Notes: a model not told the origin generated them from the sequence alone. DNA of 64,000 bases from Luedemannella flava (GCF_039528515.1 NZ_BAAALT010000034.1:65123-129122), one strand, 5' to 3'. Shown: positions 35,194 to 43,974, counted from the first letter of the stretch. Made by a program: numbers and translations.

Positions 35194-36228
35194 TCAGCCG
35201 CCGTTCGTCGGACGGTGCTCCGGAGCCGGCCACCGCACCGGCGCCGCCCCGCCCCGCGCGAGCACGGACGACGACACGTCCACGGTCGCCACCGCGTCCA
35301 GGAACTCCCGGCCCATCACCGACCGGGCCGCCACCAACGGGTGCGTCGCCCCGAAATCGTCCGCGTCCGTGTCCAGGAACCCGAACAGCGCGTACGTCAG
35401 CACCGGCGCACCCGACACGTCGAAGATGACGCCCGCCTCGTGGCGCGCCCCGTCATACCAGCCCGCCTTCGTCGCCACCTGCGAGCGCTCCCGCGACGAG
35501 GCCACCCGACGGATCCCGTCAGTGAACGCGATCGGCGACCGCAACGCGTTCAGCAGGAACTCCGTCGACGACGCCGACAGCAGTTCGCCGGCGACGAGCC
35601 GGGTCAGCAGGTCGTGCGTCTCCCGGGGCGTCGAGGTGCCCAGGTAGAAGCGGTTCGGATTGGCCACCGGCTCCACCCGCGTGTACAGGAAGCCCTTCGC
35701 GGCCAGGATCTCGTTCAGCTCGGCGGCCGGGCACACCAGGCCGCACAACCGCACCGCGGTGTCGTCGGAGACCGTGAGCAGGGCGACCAGGGCGTGCCCC
35801 AGGGTCACCGAGCTCGGGTACGCCCCGTCGAGGCTGAAGATGCCGTCCCCGCCGGGGATGACGATCGCGGACGTGACCTCGATCCGCTGGTCGAGGGTGA
35901 GCAGGCCGCGGTCGACCTTGTCCAGCACCGCCGTGGCTACCGCGACCTTGTTGACGCTGTACGCCTGGATGACCTCGTCCGCGCGCTGGTTGAACACCGG
36001 CTGACCCGCGCCGGCCAGGCTGCCGTACGCGTACCAGGTGCCGCCCGCGCGCCGGCTGTGGCGCCGGTAGCTCGCGGCGATCCTGGTCGCGGCACCGCCC
36101 CCGGCTGACCTGGCGGCCTCCGGCGCCGCTGGGGCCGCCGTAGCCGGCCCCAGCGCCAACCCGACCGTGGCCGTCGCGCCCCACCCCAGCGCCGCCCGGC
36201 GGCTCAGCCGTTCCGTCCGTTTGGTCAC
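35194..36228 (-). CDS. Beta-lactamase-fold serine hydrolase, exported
   Basis: A 344-residue class A beta-lactamase-like protein. It has a Tat-type signal (LSRRAALGWG) followed by an alanine-rich region. The catalytic SxxK is S91-V-N-K94. The usual SDN is SDD (154-156), and the KTG motif reads KAG (254-256). The substitutions make true beta-lactam hydrolysis uncertain; a peptidase or penicillin-binding role is possible. GTG 36228 is chosen because GGGGGAG lies just upstream; the open frame is 14 codons longer. It is convergent with the exonuclease gene and divergent from a methyltransferase gene. Confidence 0.8.
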   Translation of the reverse strand: MTKRTERLSRRAALGWGATATVGLALGPATAAPAAPEAARSAGGGAATRIAASYRRHSRRAGGTWYAYGSLAGAGQPVFNQRADEVIQAYSVNKVAVATAVLDKVDRGLLTLDQRIEVTSAIVIPGGDGIFSLDGAYPSSVTLGHALVALLTVSDDTAVRLCGLVCPAAELNEILAAKGFLYTRVEPVANPNRFYLGTSTPRETHDLLTRLVAGELLSASSTEFLLNALRSPIAFTDGIRRVASSRERSQVATKAGWYDGARHEAGVIFDVSGAPVLTYALFGFLDTDADDFGATHPLVAARSVMGREFLDAVATVDVSSSVLARGGAAPVRWPAPEHRPTNGG

Positions 36229-36314
36229 TCGCTCCCCCTCGATGTCGACCTTGTTCCTCGATCCAATCACGGATGCCGATGGCCGGCGATCCGGTGCTTT
36301 CCGGGGATTGTTTC

Positions 36315-36336
36315 GGTGGTGGCGGTAGCCACCACC
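36315..36336. promoter_or_regulatory. 9-bp inverted repeat between divergent genes
   Basis: GGTGGTGGC and GCCACCACC surround the loop GGTA. It sits between the divergent beta-lactamase-fold and methyltransferase genes, about 13 bp before a TAGGAT -10 candidate (36349-36354). Being between divergent promoters, it is more likely an operator than a terminator. Confidence 0.4.
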
Positions 36337-36376
36337 TGTAAGGCGTCCTAGGATGGAGGATCAGCAGAATCGAGCC

Positions 36377-36988
36377 ATGGACACCCGGCTCACTCCTGTC
36401 CCGCTCGTACCGGAGATCCGGTTGTACCTTGCCGGGCCCGAGACCGGGCTGTGGGCGGGCGGCTACCGCAGTGACGAGCCGTTGCCCTTCTGGGCCTTCG
36501 CCTGGCCGGGTGGGGTCGCCCTGGCCCGGTACGTGCTCGACCACCCGGACGTGGTGGCCGGGCGGCGGGTACTCGACGTCGGCGCCGGATCGGGCCTGGT
36601 CGCGATCGCGGCCGCCCGGGCCGGGGCGGCGCGCGTCGAGGCGGTGGACAGCGACGCGCGCGCCGTGGAGGCCGTACAGCGCAACGCGGGGGCCAACGGC
36701 GTGGCGGTCGTGGGCAGGCACCAGGAGATCGCGCACGACACCCCGACGGGTGACGCCGAGGTGGTCCTCGTCGGCGACGCCTTCTACAACGCCGCGATCG
36801 CCCGGCCCCTGCTCGCGTTCCTGCGGCGGGTCGGGCGCGACGGCGCCGACGTCCTCGTGTCCGACCCGGGGCGCGGATACCTGCCCACGGCCCACTTCAC
36901 CGAGCTCACGACCATGGACATCGCCGTGCCGGTGGTCCTCGAGGACTCCCCCGTGGCCCGGACGACCGTGTGGCGGCTAGCGGCTTGA
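36377..36988 (+). CDS. Class I SAM-dependent methyltransferase (ETFB-lysine methyltransferase-like)
   Basis: A 203-residue methyltransferase. The Rossmann motif I is RVLDVGAGSGLVAIAAARAGA, followed by VEAVDSDARAVEAVQRNA; the N-terminal LWAGGYRSDEPLPFWAFAWPGG is typical of the nicotinamide N-methyltransferase/ETFB-lysine methyltransferase-like group (family METTL20/PrmA-like). A protein lysine may be the target. ATG 36377 is preferred because a TAGGAT box at 36349-36354 would start the transcript after the earlier ATG at 36353. It ends 12 bp inside the convergent MHYT gene. Confidence 0.8.
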   Translation: MDTRLTPVPLVPEIRLYLAGPETGLWAGGYRSDEPLPFWAFAWPGGVALARYVLDHPDVVAGRRVLDVGAGSGLVAIAAARAGAARVEAVDSDARAVEAVQRNAGANGVAVVGRHQEIAHDTPTGDAEVVLVGDAFYNAAIARPLLAFLRRVGRDGADVLVSDPGRGYLPTAHFTELTTMDIAVPVVLEDSPVARTTVWRLAA

Positions 36989-37825
36989 CCGCACGTACGT
37001 GCTGCGCGGGCGGTTGCTCGGCGCGGCCGAGACCGGCTCCGGCATCCCCGGGCTCGCCGGCGCGGGCGGCGGCGGCGCGCCCATGAGCGGCAGGTCCGTG
37101 TCGTCCAGCGGGCGGTTCAGCAGGGCGTAGAACAGCGAGATGGACACCAGCAGGACGAAGACCACGATCGGCGCGATGAAGCTGACCGGGGTGAGGCCGT
37201 CGATCGGCTCCTTGGGCACCTGCCGGTAGACGCTCATGGCGAACATTCCGGTGTAGTGCATGCCGCAGACCGCGACGCCCATGATGGCGGCGGCGATGCC
37301 GATCGCCAGGCCGCTGCGCAGGGTGATGGTGAAGAACAGCGCCACCGTGGCGGCCACGACCGCGATCACCACCGACGCGATGACCAACGTCTGGTCGTAG
37401 ACGATGACGCCGGCCATCTGCATCGCGCCCATGCCCGTGTAGTGCATCGCCGCGACGCCCACGCCGGTCAGGACGCCGGCGGCGATGACCTTGGGGATCG
37501 ACGGCTTGCCGAAGCCGACGATGAACAGGCCCATCGCCACGACGACGACGGCGGTGATCCAACTGCCCAGGGTCATCGCGACGTCGTAGCGCACCGGCAT
37601 GCCGGGGACGGTGAAGCCGAGCATCGCCATGAAGTGCATGACCCAGATGCCCGTGCCGCCGATCGCCCAGGCGGCGAGCAGCAGCCAGCGGGCGCGCTCG
37701 CCGGTGGTGGCGGAGCCGCGGGCGCGGGCCGTGCAGATGAGGCCGAGCAGCGAGCCGAGGACGGACAAAGCGTAGGCGAGGCCGGGGTTGAGCCAGCCGT
37801 ACGAAAACTGGTTGAGGTCAACCAT
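36977..37825 (-). CDS. MHYT-domain integral membrane protein
   Basis: A 282-residue protein with seven predicted membrane helices. It carries three MHYT-type motifs: VMHFMAM, AMHYTGMGAM and GMHYTGMFAM. The family is thought to bind copper and sense oxygen, CO or NO. Here there is no GGDEF, EAL or kinase domain attached; the C-terminus is a short Pro-rich cytoplasmic tail. It therefore acts alone or through another protein. The ATG has GGGGAGC seven bases upstream. Its 3' end overlaps the convergent methyltransferase gene by 12 bp. Confidence 0.87.
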   Translation of the reverse strand: MVDLNQFSYGWLNPGLAYALSVLGSLLGLICTARARGSATTGERARWLLLAAWAIGGTGIWVMHFMAMLGFTVPGMPVRYDVAMTLGSWITAVVVVAMGLFIVGFGKPSIPKVIAAGVLTGVGVAAMHYTGMGAMQMAGVIVYDQTLVIASVVIAVVAATVALFFTITLRSGLAIGIAAAIMGVAVCGMHYTGMFAMSVYRQVPKEPIDGLTPVSFIAPIVVFVLLVSISLFYALLNRPLDDTDLPLMGAPPPPAPASPGMPEPVSAAPSNRPRSTYVRSSR

Positions 37826-37959
37826 CTATTGCTCCCCAGCCACCGGGTTGAACATCATCGCTGAACTCGGGAATCCTCCCGGAGCGGGAAGCAAGATGCA
37901 AGTTCACGTCACATCGCTTGCCATATCCGACATTTCTGTCGCCAAAGCATCGACGGCCA

Positions 37960-40704
37960 TTAAAGGACCGAGGTGTACGACAGGACGCCGCGGTTGAGCG
38001 CGTCCATGGCCGCGCGGGCCGTCGTCCGCAGCGTCGACTCGGCGCCCGCCGCCTCCGCGATCTGACCGAGCAGGTCGAGCACCTGCCGCGCCCAGCGGAC
38101 GAAGTCGCCGGCCGGCATCTCCAGGTCCGGGCCGCTGGCGAGCACCTTCGACAGCGCCTCGCCCCGCGCCCAACGGTAGATCGGCCACACGAAGCCCAGG
38201 TCCGGCTCGCGGGTCGGGGTGAGCCCGCGACCGCTCTCGTCGGCCTCCAGGCTCGTCCAGAGCGACACGGTGGCGTCCACGGCGTCGGCCACGGGACCGC
38301 GCGGCAGCATGATCCGCTCGTCGACCTCGCGGCGCGCCTCGAAGATGACCACCGACACGGCGGCCGCCAGCTCGGCCGGGGCCAGCCCGTCCCACACGCC
38401 CTGGCGCAGGCACTCCGCGACGAGCAGGTCCGCCTCGGTCCAGATCCGCGACAGGGTCCGGCCGTGCTCGGTGACCGTGCCGCCGGCCAGGTAGCCGCGC
38501 TCCTGCAGCACCTCGCAGACCCGGTCGAACGTGCGCGCCAGCGAGCCGGTGCGGTTGGCCACCTTCTGCCGCAGGGCGTCGGTGTCGCGGGCCAGCCGGG
38601 AACGCCGCTCAGCCCAGCGCGCGTGGTCCTCCCGCTCCGGGCAGGCGTGGCACGGGTGCTTGCGCAGCGCGCGGCGCAGGTCGAGCAGCTCGGCGTCGTC
38701 GCCCGAACCGCCGCCGCGGGTCCGGGTGCGACCGGAACGCGCCTGGCCGGGCGGCAGCGCCACCTGGCGCAGGCTCGCGGCCAGGTCGCGGCGCTCCTGC
38801 GGGGAGCGGTGATTGAAATGCTTGGGTACGCGCAGCCGCGCGATCGCCTCCACGGCCGAGGTGAACTCCCCACCGCCCAGCCGGCCCGCCCACCGGTCCT
38901 CGGTGAGCACCAGGGGACGCGGCTCGCCGAAACCGCCGACCCCGGGGTCCAGCACGACGGCCAGGCCCGAGCGGCGCCCCGACGGCACCCGGATCACGTC
39001 GCCGACCTTCAGGCGGCTCAGCGAGTCCAGGGCGGCCGCGCGCCGCGACGCCGCCGAGTTGCGGGCGGCCGCCTTCTCGCGCTCCGCGATCCGCACCCGA
39101 AGATCGAAGTACTCGCTGAAGTCGCCGTCGTCGCAGCCCATCTCCAGCTCGTACACCCGCATGGTTTCCTCGTTGCGGGCCACCTGGCGCGCGAGGCCCA
39201 CGACGGAGCGGTCGGCCTGGAACTGGGCGAAGGACGACTCGAGCAGCTCGCGCGCCGCCGCCCGGCCCACCGAGCCGACCAGGTTGACGGCCATGTTGTA
39301 CGAGGGCCGGAAGCTCGACCGCAGCGGGTACGTGCGGGTGGAGGCGAGGCCGGCCACCTGGCGCGGGTCGATCTCGGGCGACCAGATCACCACGGCGTGG
39401 CCCTCGATGTCGATGCCCCGCCGCCCGGCCCGGCCGGTCAGCTGCGTGTACTCCCCCGGGGTGAGGTCGACGTGCGCCTCGCCGTTGAACTTGACCAGCC
39501 GCTCGAGCACCACGCACCGCGCCGGCATGTTGATGCCCAGCGCCAGGGTCTCCGTCGCGAACACGGCCTTGACCAGGCCCCGCACGAACAGCTCCTCGAC
39601 GACCTCCTTGAACACCGGCAGCATGCCGGCGTGGTGGGCCGCCAGGCCGCGCTCGAGGCCGTCGAGCCACTCGTAGTAGCCCAGCACCGACAGGTCCTCG
39701 CCGGGGATGTTCGCGGTGCGCGACTCCACCACGTGGCGGATCTCGGTGCGCTCCTCCGGCGTGGTCAGCCGCAGCCCCGCGTGCAGGCACTGCTGCACGG
39801 CCGCGGCGCAACCGGCGCGGCTGAAGATGAACACGATCGCCGGCAGCAGGCCCTCCCGGTCCAGCCGCTCGACGATCTCCGGCCGGTTGGGGCCCTTGTT
39901 ACGGGCGCCGCGACCGCGCGGCCCGCCGCGCGCGGCGCCCGTCAGCTCCGCCCGGCGGGCCAGCTCACGGGTGTAGCGCAGCAGCTCCGGGTGCACCTCG
40001 TGCATCTGGGCGGCCTCGGCGTTGTGGAACAGGTCGAACATGCGCCGGCCCGCGAGCATGTGCTGCCACAGCGGCACCGGCCGCTCCTCGCTCACCACGA
40101 CCTCGGTCTTGCCGCGCACGGTGACCAGCCAGTCGGCGAACTCCTCCGCGTTGGAGACGGTGGCCGACAACGACACCAGGCTCACCGACTGCGGCAGGTG
40201 GATGATCACCTCTTCCCAGACCGCGCCGCGGAACCGGTCGGCCAGGTAGTGCACCTCGTCCATGACGACGTAGCCGAGGTCACGCAGCGCGGTCGAGCCG
40301 GCGTAGAGCATGTTGCGCAGCACCTCGGTGGTCATGACCACGATGGGCGCGTCGCCGTTGATCGCGTTGTCGCCGGTGAGCAGACCGACCTTGGCCGGAC
40401 CGTACCGGTCGACGAGGTCGTTGAACTTCTGGTTCGACAGCGCCTTGATCGGCGTCGTGTAGAAGCATTTGCGGTCCTGCGCCAGCGCCAGGTGCACGGC
40501 GAACTCGCCGACCACGGTCTTGCCGGCGCCCGTGGGCGCGCAGACGAGCACGCCGCTGCCCCGCTCCAGGGCCTGGCAGGCCTCCCGCTGGAACGGGTCC
40601 ATGCCGAAGCCGAGCTCAGGCGCGAACTGGGCCAGCTGCGGGAACTCGGCATCGACGGCGGCCCGCCGTCGGGCCGCGGCGTACCGCTCGGCGGGGCTCG
40701 TCAT
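37960..40704 (-). CDS. helY: Ski2-like DEVH-box RNA helicase
   Basis: A 914-residue Ski2/Mtr4-like helicase. Motifs in order: Q/F-region FQREACQAL (39-47), Walker A APTGAGKT (56-63), TTPIKALSNQKF, DEVH (149-152), LSATVSN, then the C-terminal helicase part with LALGINMPAR and QLTGRAGRRGID, followed by a DSHCT-type domain. This is the conserved actinobacterial HelY, usually found next to tatC as here. The role in RNA handling is inferred from the family. The ATG is supported by TAGATT six bases upstream (leaderless). Confidence 0.92.
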   Translation of the reverse strand: MTSPAERYAAARRRAAVDAEFPQLAQFAPELGFGMDPFQREACQALERGSGVLVCAPTGAGKTVVGEFAVHLALAQDRKCFYTTPIKALSNQKFNDLVDRYGPAKVGLLTGDNAINGDAPIVVMTTEVLRNMLYAGSTALRDLGYVVMDEVHYLADRFRGAVWEEVIIHLPQSVSLVSLSATVSNAEEFADWLVTVRGKTEVVVSEERPVPLWQHMLAGRRMFDLFHNAEAAQMHEVHPELLRYTRELARRAELTGAARGGPRGRGARNKGPNRPEIVERLDREGLLPAIVFIFSRAGCAAAVQQCLHAGLRLTTPEERTEIRHVVESRTANIPGEDLSVLGYYEWLDGLERGLAAHHAGMLPVFKEVVEELFVRGLVKAVFATETLALGINMPARCVVLERLVKFNGEAHVDLTPGEYTQLTGRAGRRGIDIEGHAVVIWSPEIDPRQVAGLASTRTYPLRSSFRPSYNMAVNLVGSVGRAAARELLESSFAQFQADRSVVGLARQVARNEETMRVYELEMGCDDGDFSEYFDLRVRIAEREKAAARNSAASRRAAALDSLSRLKVGDVIRVPSGRRSGLAVVLDPGVGGFGEPRPLVLTEDRWAGRLGGGEFTSAVEAIARLRVPKHFNHRSPQERRDLAASLRQVALPPGQARSGRTRTRGGGSGDDAELLDLRRALRKHPCHACPEREDHARWAERRSRLARDTDALRQKVANRTGSLARTFDRVCEVLQERGYLAGGTVTEHGRTLSRIWTEADLLVAECLRQGVWDGLAPAELAAAVSVVIFEARREVDERIMLPRGPVADAVDATVSLWTSLEADESGRGLTPTREPDLGFVWPIYRWARGEALSKVLASGPDLEMPAGDFVRWARQVLDLLGQIAEAAGAESTLRTTARAAMDALNRGVLSYTSVL

Positions 40705-40710
40705 ACCGCA

Positions 40711-40716
40711 AATCTA
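40711..40716 (-). promoter_or_regulatory. Leaderless -10 box (TAGATT) of helY
   Basis: TAGATT lies six bases before the helY ATG on the - strand, with no Shine-Dalgarno sequence. Confidence 0.5.
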
Positions 40717-40782
40717 GCTGGAGATCGCACGTTGGCCACGCTCGGCCGGCGCCCGGGGCGGAGCACCGTCGGACGGCATAGG

Positions 40783-40788
40783 TATGGT
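40783..40788 (+). promoter_or_regulatory. Leaderless -10 box (TATGGT) of the HAD gene
   Basis: TATGGT lies seven bases before a GTG at 40796. It contains the alternative ATG at 40784, which is therefore unlikely to be the start. Confidence 0.5.
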
Positions 40789-40795
40789 GCACGGC

Positions 40796-41527
40796 GTGCC
40801 GGAAAGCAGTCGACCGTCCCCGCTGCGTGACCACCGCCGGCCCGCCGACGCTGTCCTGTTCGACTTCCACGGCACCATCGCCCAGGTCGAGGACCCGGTG
40901 GACTGGGTGGTGAGCGCCGCGTGGACCTGTGGTGTCGCGATGGACCCCGCCCAGGCGACCGGGCTGGCCGACCGGCTGGTCACGGCCGGGCGCGCCGGCG
41001 GGCCGCTGCCCACCCGCGTGCCGCCGCACCTCATGGAGGTCTGGGCTGAGCGCGACCTCAGCCCGCACGCCCACCGCGCCGCGTACGAGGGCCTCGCGGA
41101 GACCGTGGACACGGGCATCGACGGGCTCGCCACCGCCCTCTACGACCGGCTCCTGCGCCCGGAGGGGTGGCGGCTCTACCCCGACACCCTCTCGACGCTG
41201 CAGGCGCTGCGCGGGGCGGGCGTGGCCGTCGCCGTGGTCAGCAACATCGGCTTCGACCTGCGCCCGCTCGCCGCCGAGCTGGGCTTCGCGGAGTACGTCG
41301 ACGCCTGGGCGCTGTCCTGCGACCTCGGGCGGTGCAAGCCCGACCCGGCGGTGTTCACATTCGCGTGCGCCGCGCTGGGCGCCGACCCCGGCCGCACCCT
41401 GATGGTGGGTGACACGCCCGCCGACGCCGACGCCGTCGGCGCCGGGTGCCGCGCCTTCGTGCTGCCGGCCGCGCCGGCCGGCGAGCCCAACGACCTGAGC
41501 CTGGCGCTCAACCTCGCGCTGGGCTAG
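40796..41527 (+). CDS. HAD-superfamily hydrolase
   Basis: A 243-residue HAD phosphatase-like protein. Motif I reads FDFHGTI (DFHGT) in place of DxDGT: the nucleophile Asp is kept but the general-acid Asp is His. Motif II is VVSNIGFDLR, motif III K is in GRCKPDP, and motif IV is MVGDTPADADA. The His variant occurs in some actinobacterial HADs and may change acid catalysis. It is convergent with the diacylglycerol-kinase-like gene; their stop codons share the palindrome CTAG. Start GTG 40796 is chosen from the leaderless -10 box. Confidence 0.83.
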   Translation: MPESSRPSPLRDHRRPADAVLFDFHGTIAQVEDPVDWVVSAAWTCGVAMDPAQATGLADRLVTAGRAGGPLPTRVPPHLMEVWAERDLSPHAHRAAYEGLAETVDTGIDGLATALYDRLLRPEGWRLYPDTLSTLQALRGAGVAVAVVSNIGFDLRPLAAELGFAEYVDAWALSCDLGRCKPDPAVFTFACAALGADPGRTLMVGDTPADADAVGAGCRAFVLPAAPAGEPNDLSLALNLALG

Positions 41528-42453
41528 GCCAGCAGCCGCAGGGCGGCCGGAACGCTGGTCACGGTCAGCGGGAGCGGGCACGCCCGCTCGCCGTCCACGT
41601 AGGACGTGATGCCCTCGGCATGGATCTCCACGGTCGCCGCGCGGTAGCTGGTGACCAGCGGGTGGTCCACGTGTGTGCCCTGGTACAGGCGGGGCTTGAT
41701 GCGCATCATGGTCAGCCGGGTCATGCGCGCGCCCACCACGACGTCGAGCAGCCCGTCGGTCGGGTCGGCCGCCGGGCAGATGCGCAGGCCACCGCCGTAG
41801 CTGGCGGTGTTGCCGACCGCCACGAGCATCGCGTCGACCTCGATCGGCTCGCCGTCGAGGACCAGGGTGTAGCGGCGGGGACGCATCCGCAGCAGCTCGG
41901 CCACGATCGCCAGGTCGTACCGGCGGGGGCCCTTGGGCCAGCGCATCCGGTTGGCCTTCTCGTTGACGACCGCGTCGAAGCCGGCCGCGAGGACCGCGCC
42001 GAACCAGCGCCGGTAGCCGTCGGCGGCGTCCACGCGGGCGAGGTCGAGGTCACGGACCCGGTCCCCGCTGACGGCGGTCGCGATCACCCGGGCGGCCGCG
42101 ACCGGGTCGGCGGGCAGGCCGACCTGGGCGGCGAAGTCGTTGCCGGTGCCGGCCGGGACGAGGCCCAGCGGCACGTCGGTGCCGGGCACCGCCTGCAGGG
42201 CCAGGTTGAGGGTGCCGTCGCCGACGACGGCGACGAGCGCGTACGCGCCGTCGTCGCGCACCGCCCGGTGGGCCGCCGCGAGCGCGGCGGCCTCGTCGGC
42301 GGCGTCGAGGACACGCACCTCACGCCCGGCGGTGGCCAGCGCGGCGAGGACGTCGTCGACGCCTCCGCCGCGCAGGCGGCCACGGCCGGCGCTGGGGTTG
42401 AGCAGAACCGCGAGGTGCTCAGACACCTCAGGGCGTTTCGTCGTAGCGGTCAC
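41524..42453 (-). CDS. Diacylglycerol kinase-like lipid kinase
   Basis: A 309-residue DAGK_cat protein. It has LLNPSAGRGR, the nucleotide-binding VVGDGTLNLALQ (GGDGT-type, with V before the GDGT) and LVPAGTGNDFAAQVG, and a C-terminal YVDGE. The family phosphorylates diacylglycerol or related lipids. The listed GTG (42453) lies inside the end of tatC; another GTG at 42426, directly after the tatC stop, would give MSEHLAVLLNPSAG and is equally plausible. It follows tatC in the conserved order tatA-tatC-DAGK-helY. Confidence 0.86.
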   Translation of the reverse strand: MTATTKRPEVSEHLAVLLNPSAGRGRLRGGGVDDVLAALATAGREVRVLDAADEAAALAAAHRAVRDDGAYALVAVVGDGTLNLALQAVPGTDVPLGLVPAGTGNDFAAQVGLPADPVAAARVIATAVSGDRVRDLDLARVDAADGYRRWFGAVLAAGFDAVVNEKANRMRWPKGPRRYDLAIVAELLRMRPRRYTLVLDGEPIEVDAMLVAVGNTASYGGGLRICPAADPTDGLLDVVVGARMTRLTMMRIKPRLYQGTHVDHPLVTSYRAATVEIHAEGITSYVDGERACPLPLTVTSVPAALRLLA

Positions 42454-43315
42454 GACCCCAGTTCTGGCCGTCGACCGGCGACACCGGTGTGGGGTCGTCG
42501 ATCGACGAGATCTCGTCGTCGGCGAGGTCGCCGTACATGCTGTTGCGGCCGCGGCGGCGGTCGTTGAGGAAGGCGAACCCGACGGCGGCGAAGTAGAGCA
42601 CCGACATGCAGATCGCCAGGATCGACATGTTGAACGGGTCCGGCGTCGGCGTCACGATCGCGGCGAACACGAACATCAGGAAGACCGCGACGCGCCACCA
42701 GCCCAGCAGCCGCTTCGCGCTGACGATGCCGGCCATGTTGAGGGCGGCCACGAGCAGCGGGAACAGGAAGCCGATGCCGAAGTACAGCATCATCGACGTG
42801 ACGAAGTCGAAGTACCCGCCGATGTTGACGATGCTCGTGTACTCGGTACCGAGGCCGAGGAAGAAGGGCAGGCTGCGCTCCACCACGACGAACGCGAGCA
42901 CCACGCCCAGAGCGAACAGCGGCGCCGCCACCACGACGAACGCGTACGTATAGCGCCGCTCGCGCTTGTGCAGGCCGGGCGCGACGAACGCCCACAGCTG
43001 GTAGAGCCAGACGGGAGCGGCCATCAGCAGGCCGATGTAGAGCGCCACCTTCAGGTTGACCATGAAGCTCTCGAGCATCTGGCTCTGACCGAAGGTGCAC
43101 TCCTTCGTGGCGCTGTGCGCCACCGCGAAGTCACAGTACGGGCTGGTGAGGAACTCGACCACGCGCTCGGCGAACACGAGGCCGATCGCCATGCCGATCA
43201 CGACCGCGAGGCTCGCCTTGAACAGCCGGCTACGCAGCTCCCTGATGTGGTCCATCAGGGACATCTGCCCCTCGGCGGCCCGCTGGAACTGCGTCTGGCG
43301 TCTGCGGGTTGCCAC
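42428..43315 (-). CDS. tatC: Twin-arginine translocase subunit TatC
   Basis: A 295-residue TatC with six membrane helices. The N-terminal MSLMDHIRELRSRLFKA is the conserved signal-binding start; LYQLWAFVAPGLHKRERRY is the family signature loop. The C-terminal tail of about 40 residues is acidic and extra. With TatA it exports folded proteins; exported Tat-signal candidates in this window include the beta-lactamase-fold protein. It lies 15 bp downstream of tatA and begins with GTG. Confidence 0.93.
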   Translation of the reverse strand: MATRRRQTQFQRAAEGQMSLMDHIRELRSRLFKASLAVVIGMAIGLVFAERVVEFLTSPYCDFAVAHSATKECTFGQSQMLESFMVNLKVALYIGLLMAAPVWLYQLWAFVAPGLHKRERRYTYAFVVVAAPLFALGVVLAFVVVERSLPFFLGLGTEYTSIVNIGGYFDFVTSMMLYFGIGFLFPLLVAALNMAGIVSAKRLLGWWRVAVFLMFVFAAIVTPTPDPFNMSILAICMSVLYFAAVGFAFLNDRRRGRNSMYGDLADDEISSIDDPTPVSPVDGQNWGRDRYDETP

Positions 43316-43330
43316 AGTCGGACGCGAGGA

Positions 43331-43585
43331 TCAGTTGTCGCGCACGCGCTGGACCGGGTCCAGCGGCGAGGCCTGGTCGTCCGAGATCGGCGGCAACGGC
43401 TGGCGACCCGCCTGCGCCTCGGCCTTGCCCTGCACGTCGTCGTCGGCGAGGCCCTTGGTCTCCGCCTTGATGATGCGCAGCGAGCGGCCGAGCGAACGAG
43501 CGGCGTCCGGCAGCCGCTTGGCACCGAACAGCAGCACCAGCACGACCACCACCACGATGATGTGCCACGGCTTCAAAGCGCCCAT
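43331..43585 (-). CDS. tatA: Twin-arginine translocase subunit TatA
   Basis: An 84-residue TatA. A short N-terminal membrane helix (WHIIVVVVVLVLLFG) is followed by the FGAKRLPDAARSLGRSLRIIKAET hinge and amphipathic helix and an acidic tail. It starts with ATG after GGGAGG. tatC follows. A 140-bp leader with its own promoter lies upstream. Confidence 0.93.
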   Translation of the reverse strand: MGALKPWHIIVVVVVLVLLFGAKRLPDAARSLGRSLRIIKAETKGLADDDVQGKAEAQAGRQPLPPISDDQASPLDPVQRVRDN

Positions 43586-43651
43586 TTTGCCGACCTCCCA
43601 GCTGTTGAACTGCCGACGCGTCCATCCTACGTACGACACGCCGACACCGCA

Positions 43652-43668
43652 CCGGCCGTGGCGGCCGG
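43652..43668. other. 7-bp hairpin in the tatA leader
   Basis: CCGGCCG and CGGCCGG pair around TGG, downstream of the TTGACG/CAGACT promoter and upstream of the tatA start. Its role is unknown. Confidence 0.3.
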
Positions 43669-43681
43669 CTGACGTCGAGCA

Positions 43682-43710
43682 AGTCTGCGCGATCAGATTG
43701 CGAGCGTCAA
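43682..43710 (-). promoter_or_regulatory. tatA promoter, -35 TTGACG and -10 CAGACT
   Basis: TTGACG (43710-43705) and CAGACT (43687-43682) on the - strand are exactly 17 bp apart, in the gap between the small membrane-protein gene and tatA. Confidence 0.55.
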
Positions 43711-43725
43711 CCAACCGAAACTTAA

Positions 43726-43974
43726 TTACGAATCTTTCGGCCGCCTGGGGGCCGCGGCGCGGTCGGCGGCGTGCGCGAGGGCCGCCTCGAGGCCCGCCGC
43801 GCGCTCGATCAGGGCCTCGACGCCGGGCTGCAACGCCTGGGCGGCCTCCGCCTGCTCACGCAGGCGGACGCCGGCGCTGCGCAGTTGCGCCAACCGCCGC
43901 AGCACGGGCGCGGTCACGACGCCGAGCAGCACCAAGCCGATCAGGACAAGCCCACCCACCAACCACCAGACCAC
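43726..43974 (-). CDS. Small membrane protein between pafC and tatA
   Basis: An 82-residue protein: one N-terminal membrane helix (VWWLVGGLVLIGLVLLGVV), then a helical, alanine- and glutamine-rich, probably coiled-coil tail. It is a familiar uncharacterised member of the actinobacterial pafBC-tatA region. The GTG is supported by TAGGGT (43981-43986) six bases upstream, so it may have its own leaderless promoter just after pafC. Confidence 0.75.
   Translation of the reverse strand: MVWWLVGGLVLIGLVLLGVVTAPVLRRLAQLRSAGVRLREQAEAAQALQPGVEALIERAAGLEAALAHAADRAAAPRRPKDS

Noticed and set aside
37918..40830. 970-residue + strand open frame opposite helY
   Set aside because: helY motifs are complete on the - strand; the opposite frame is a GC-composition artefact.
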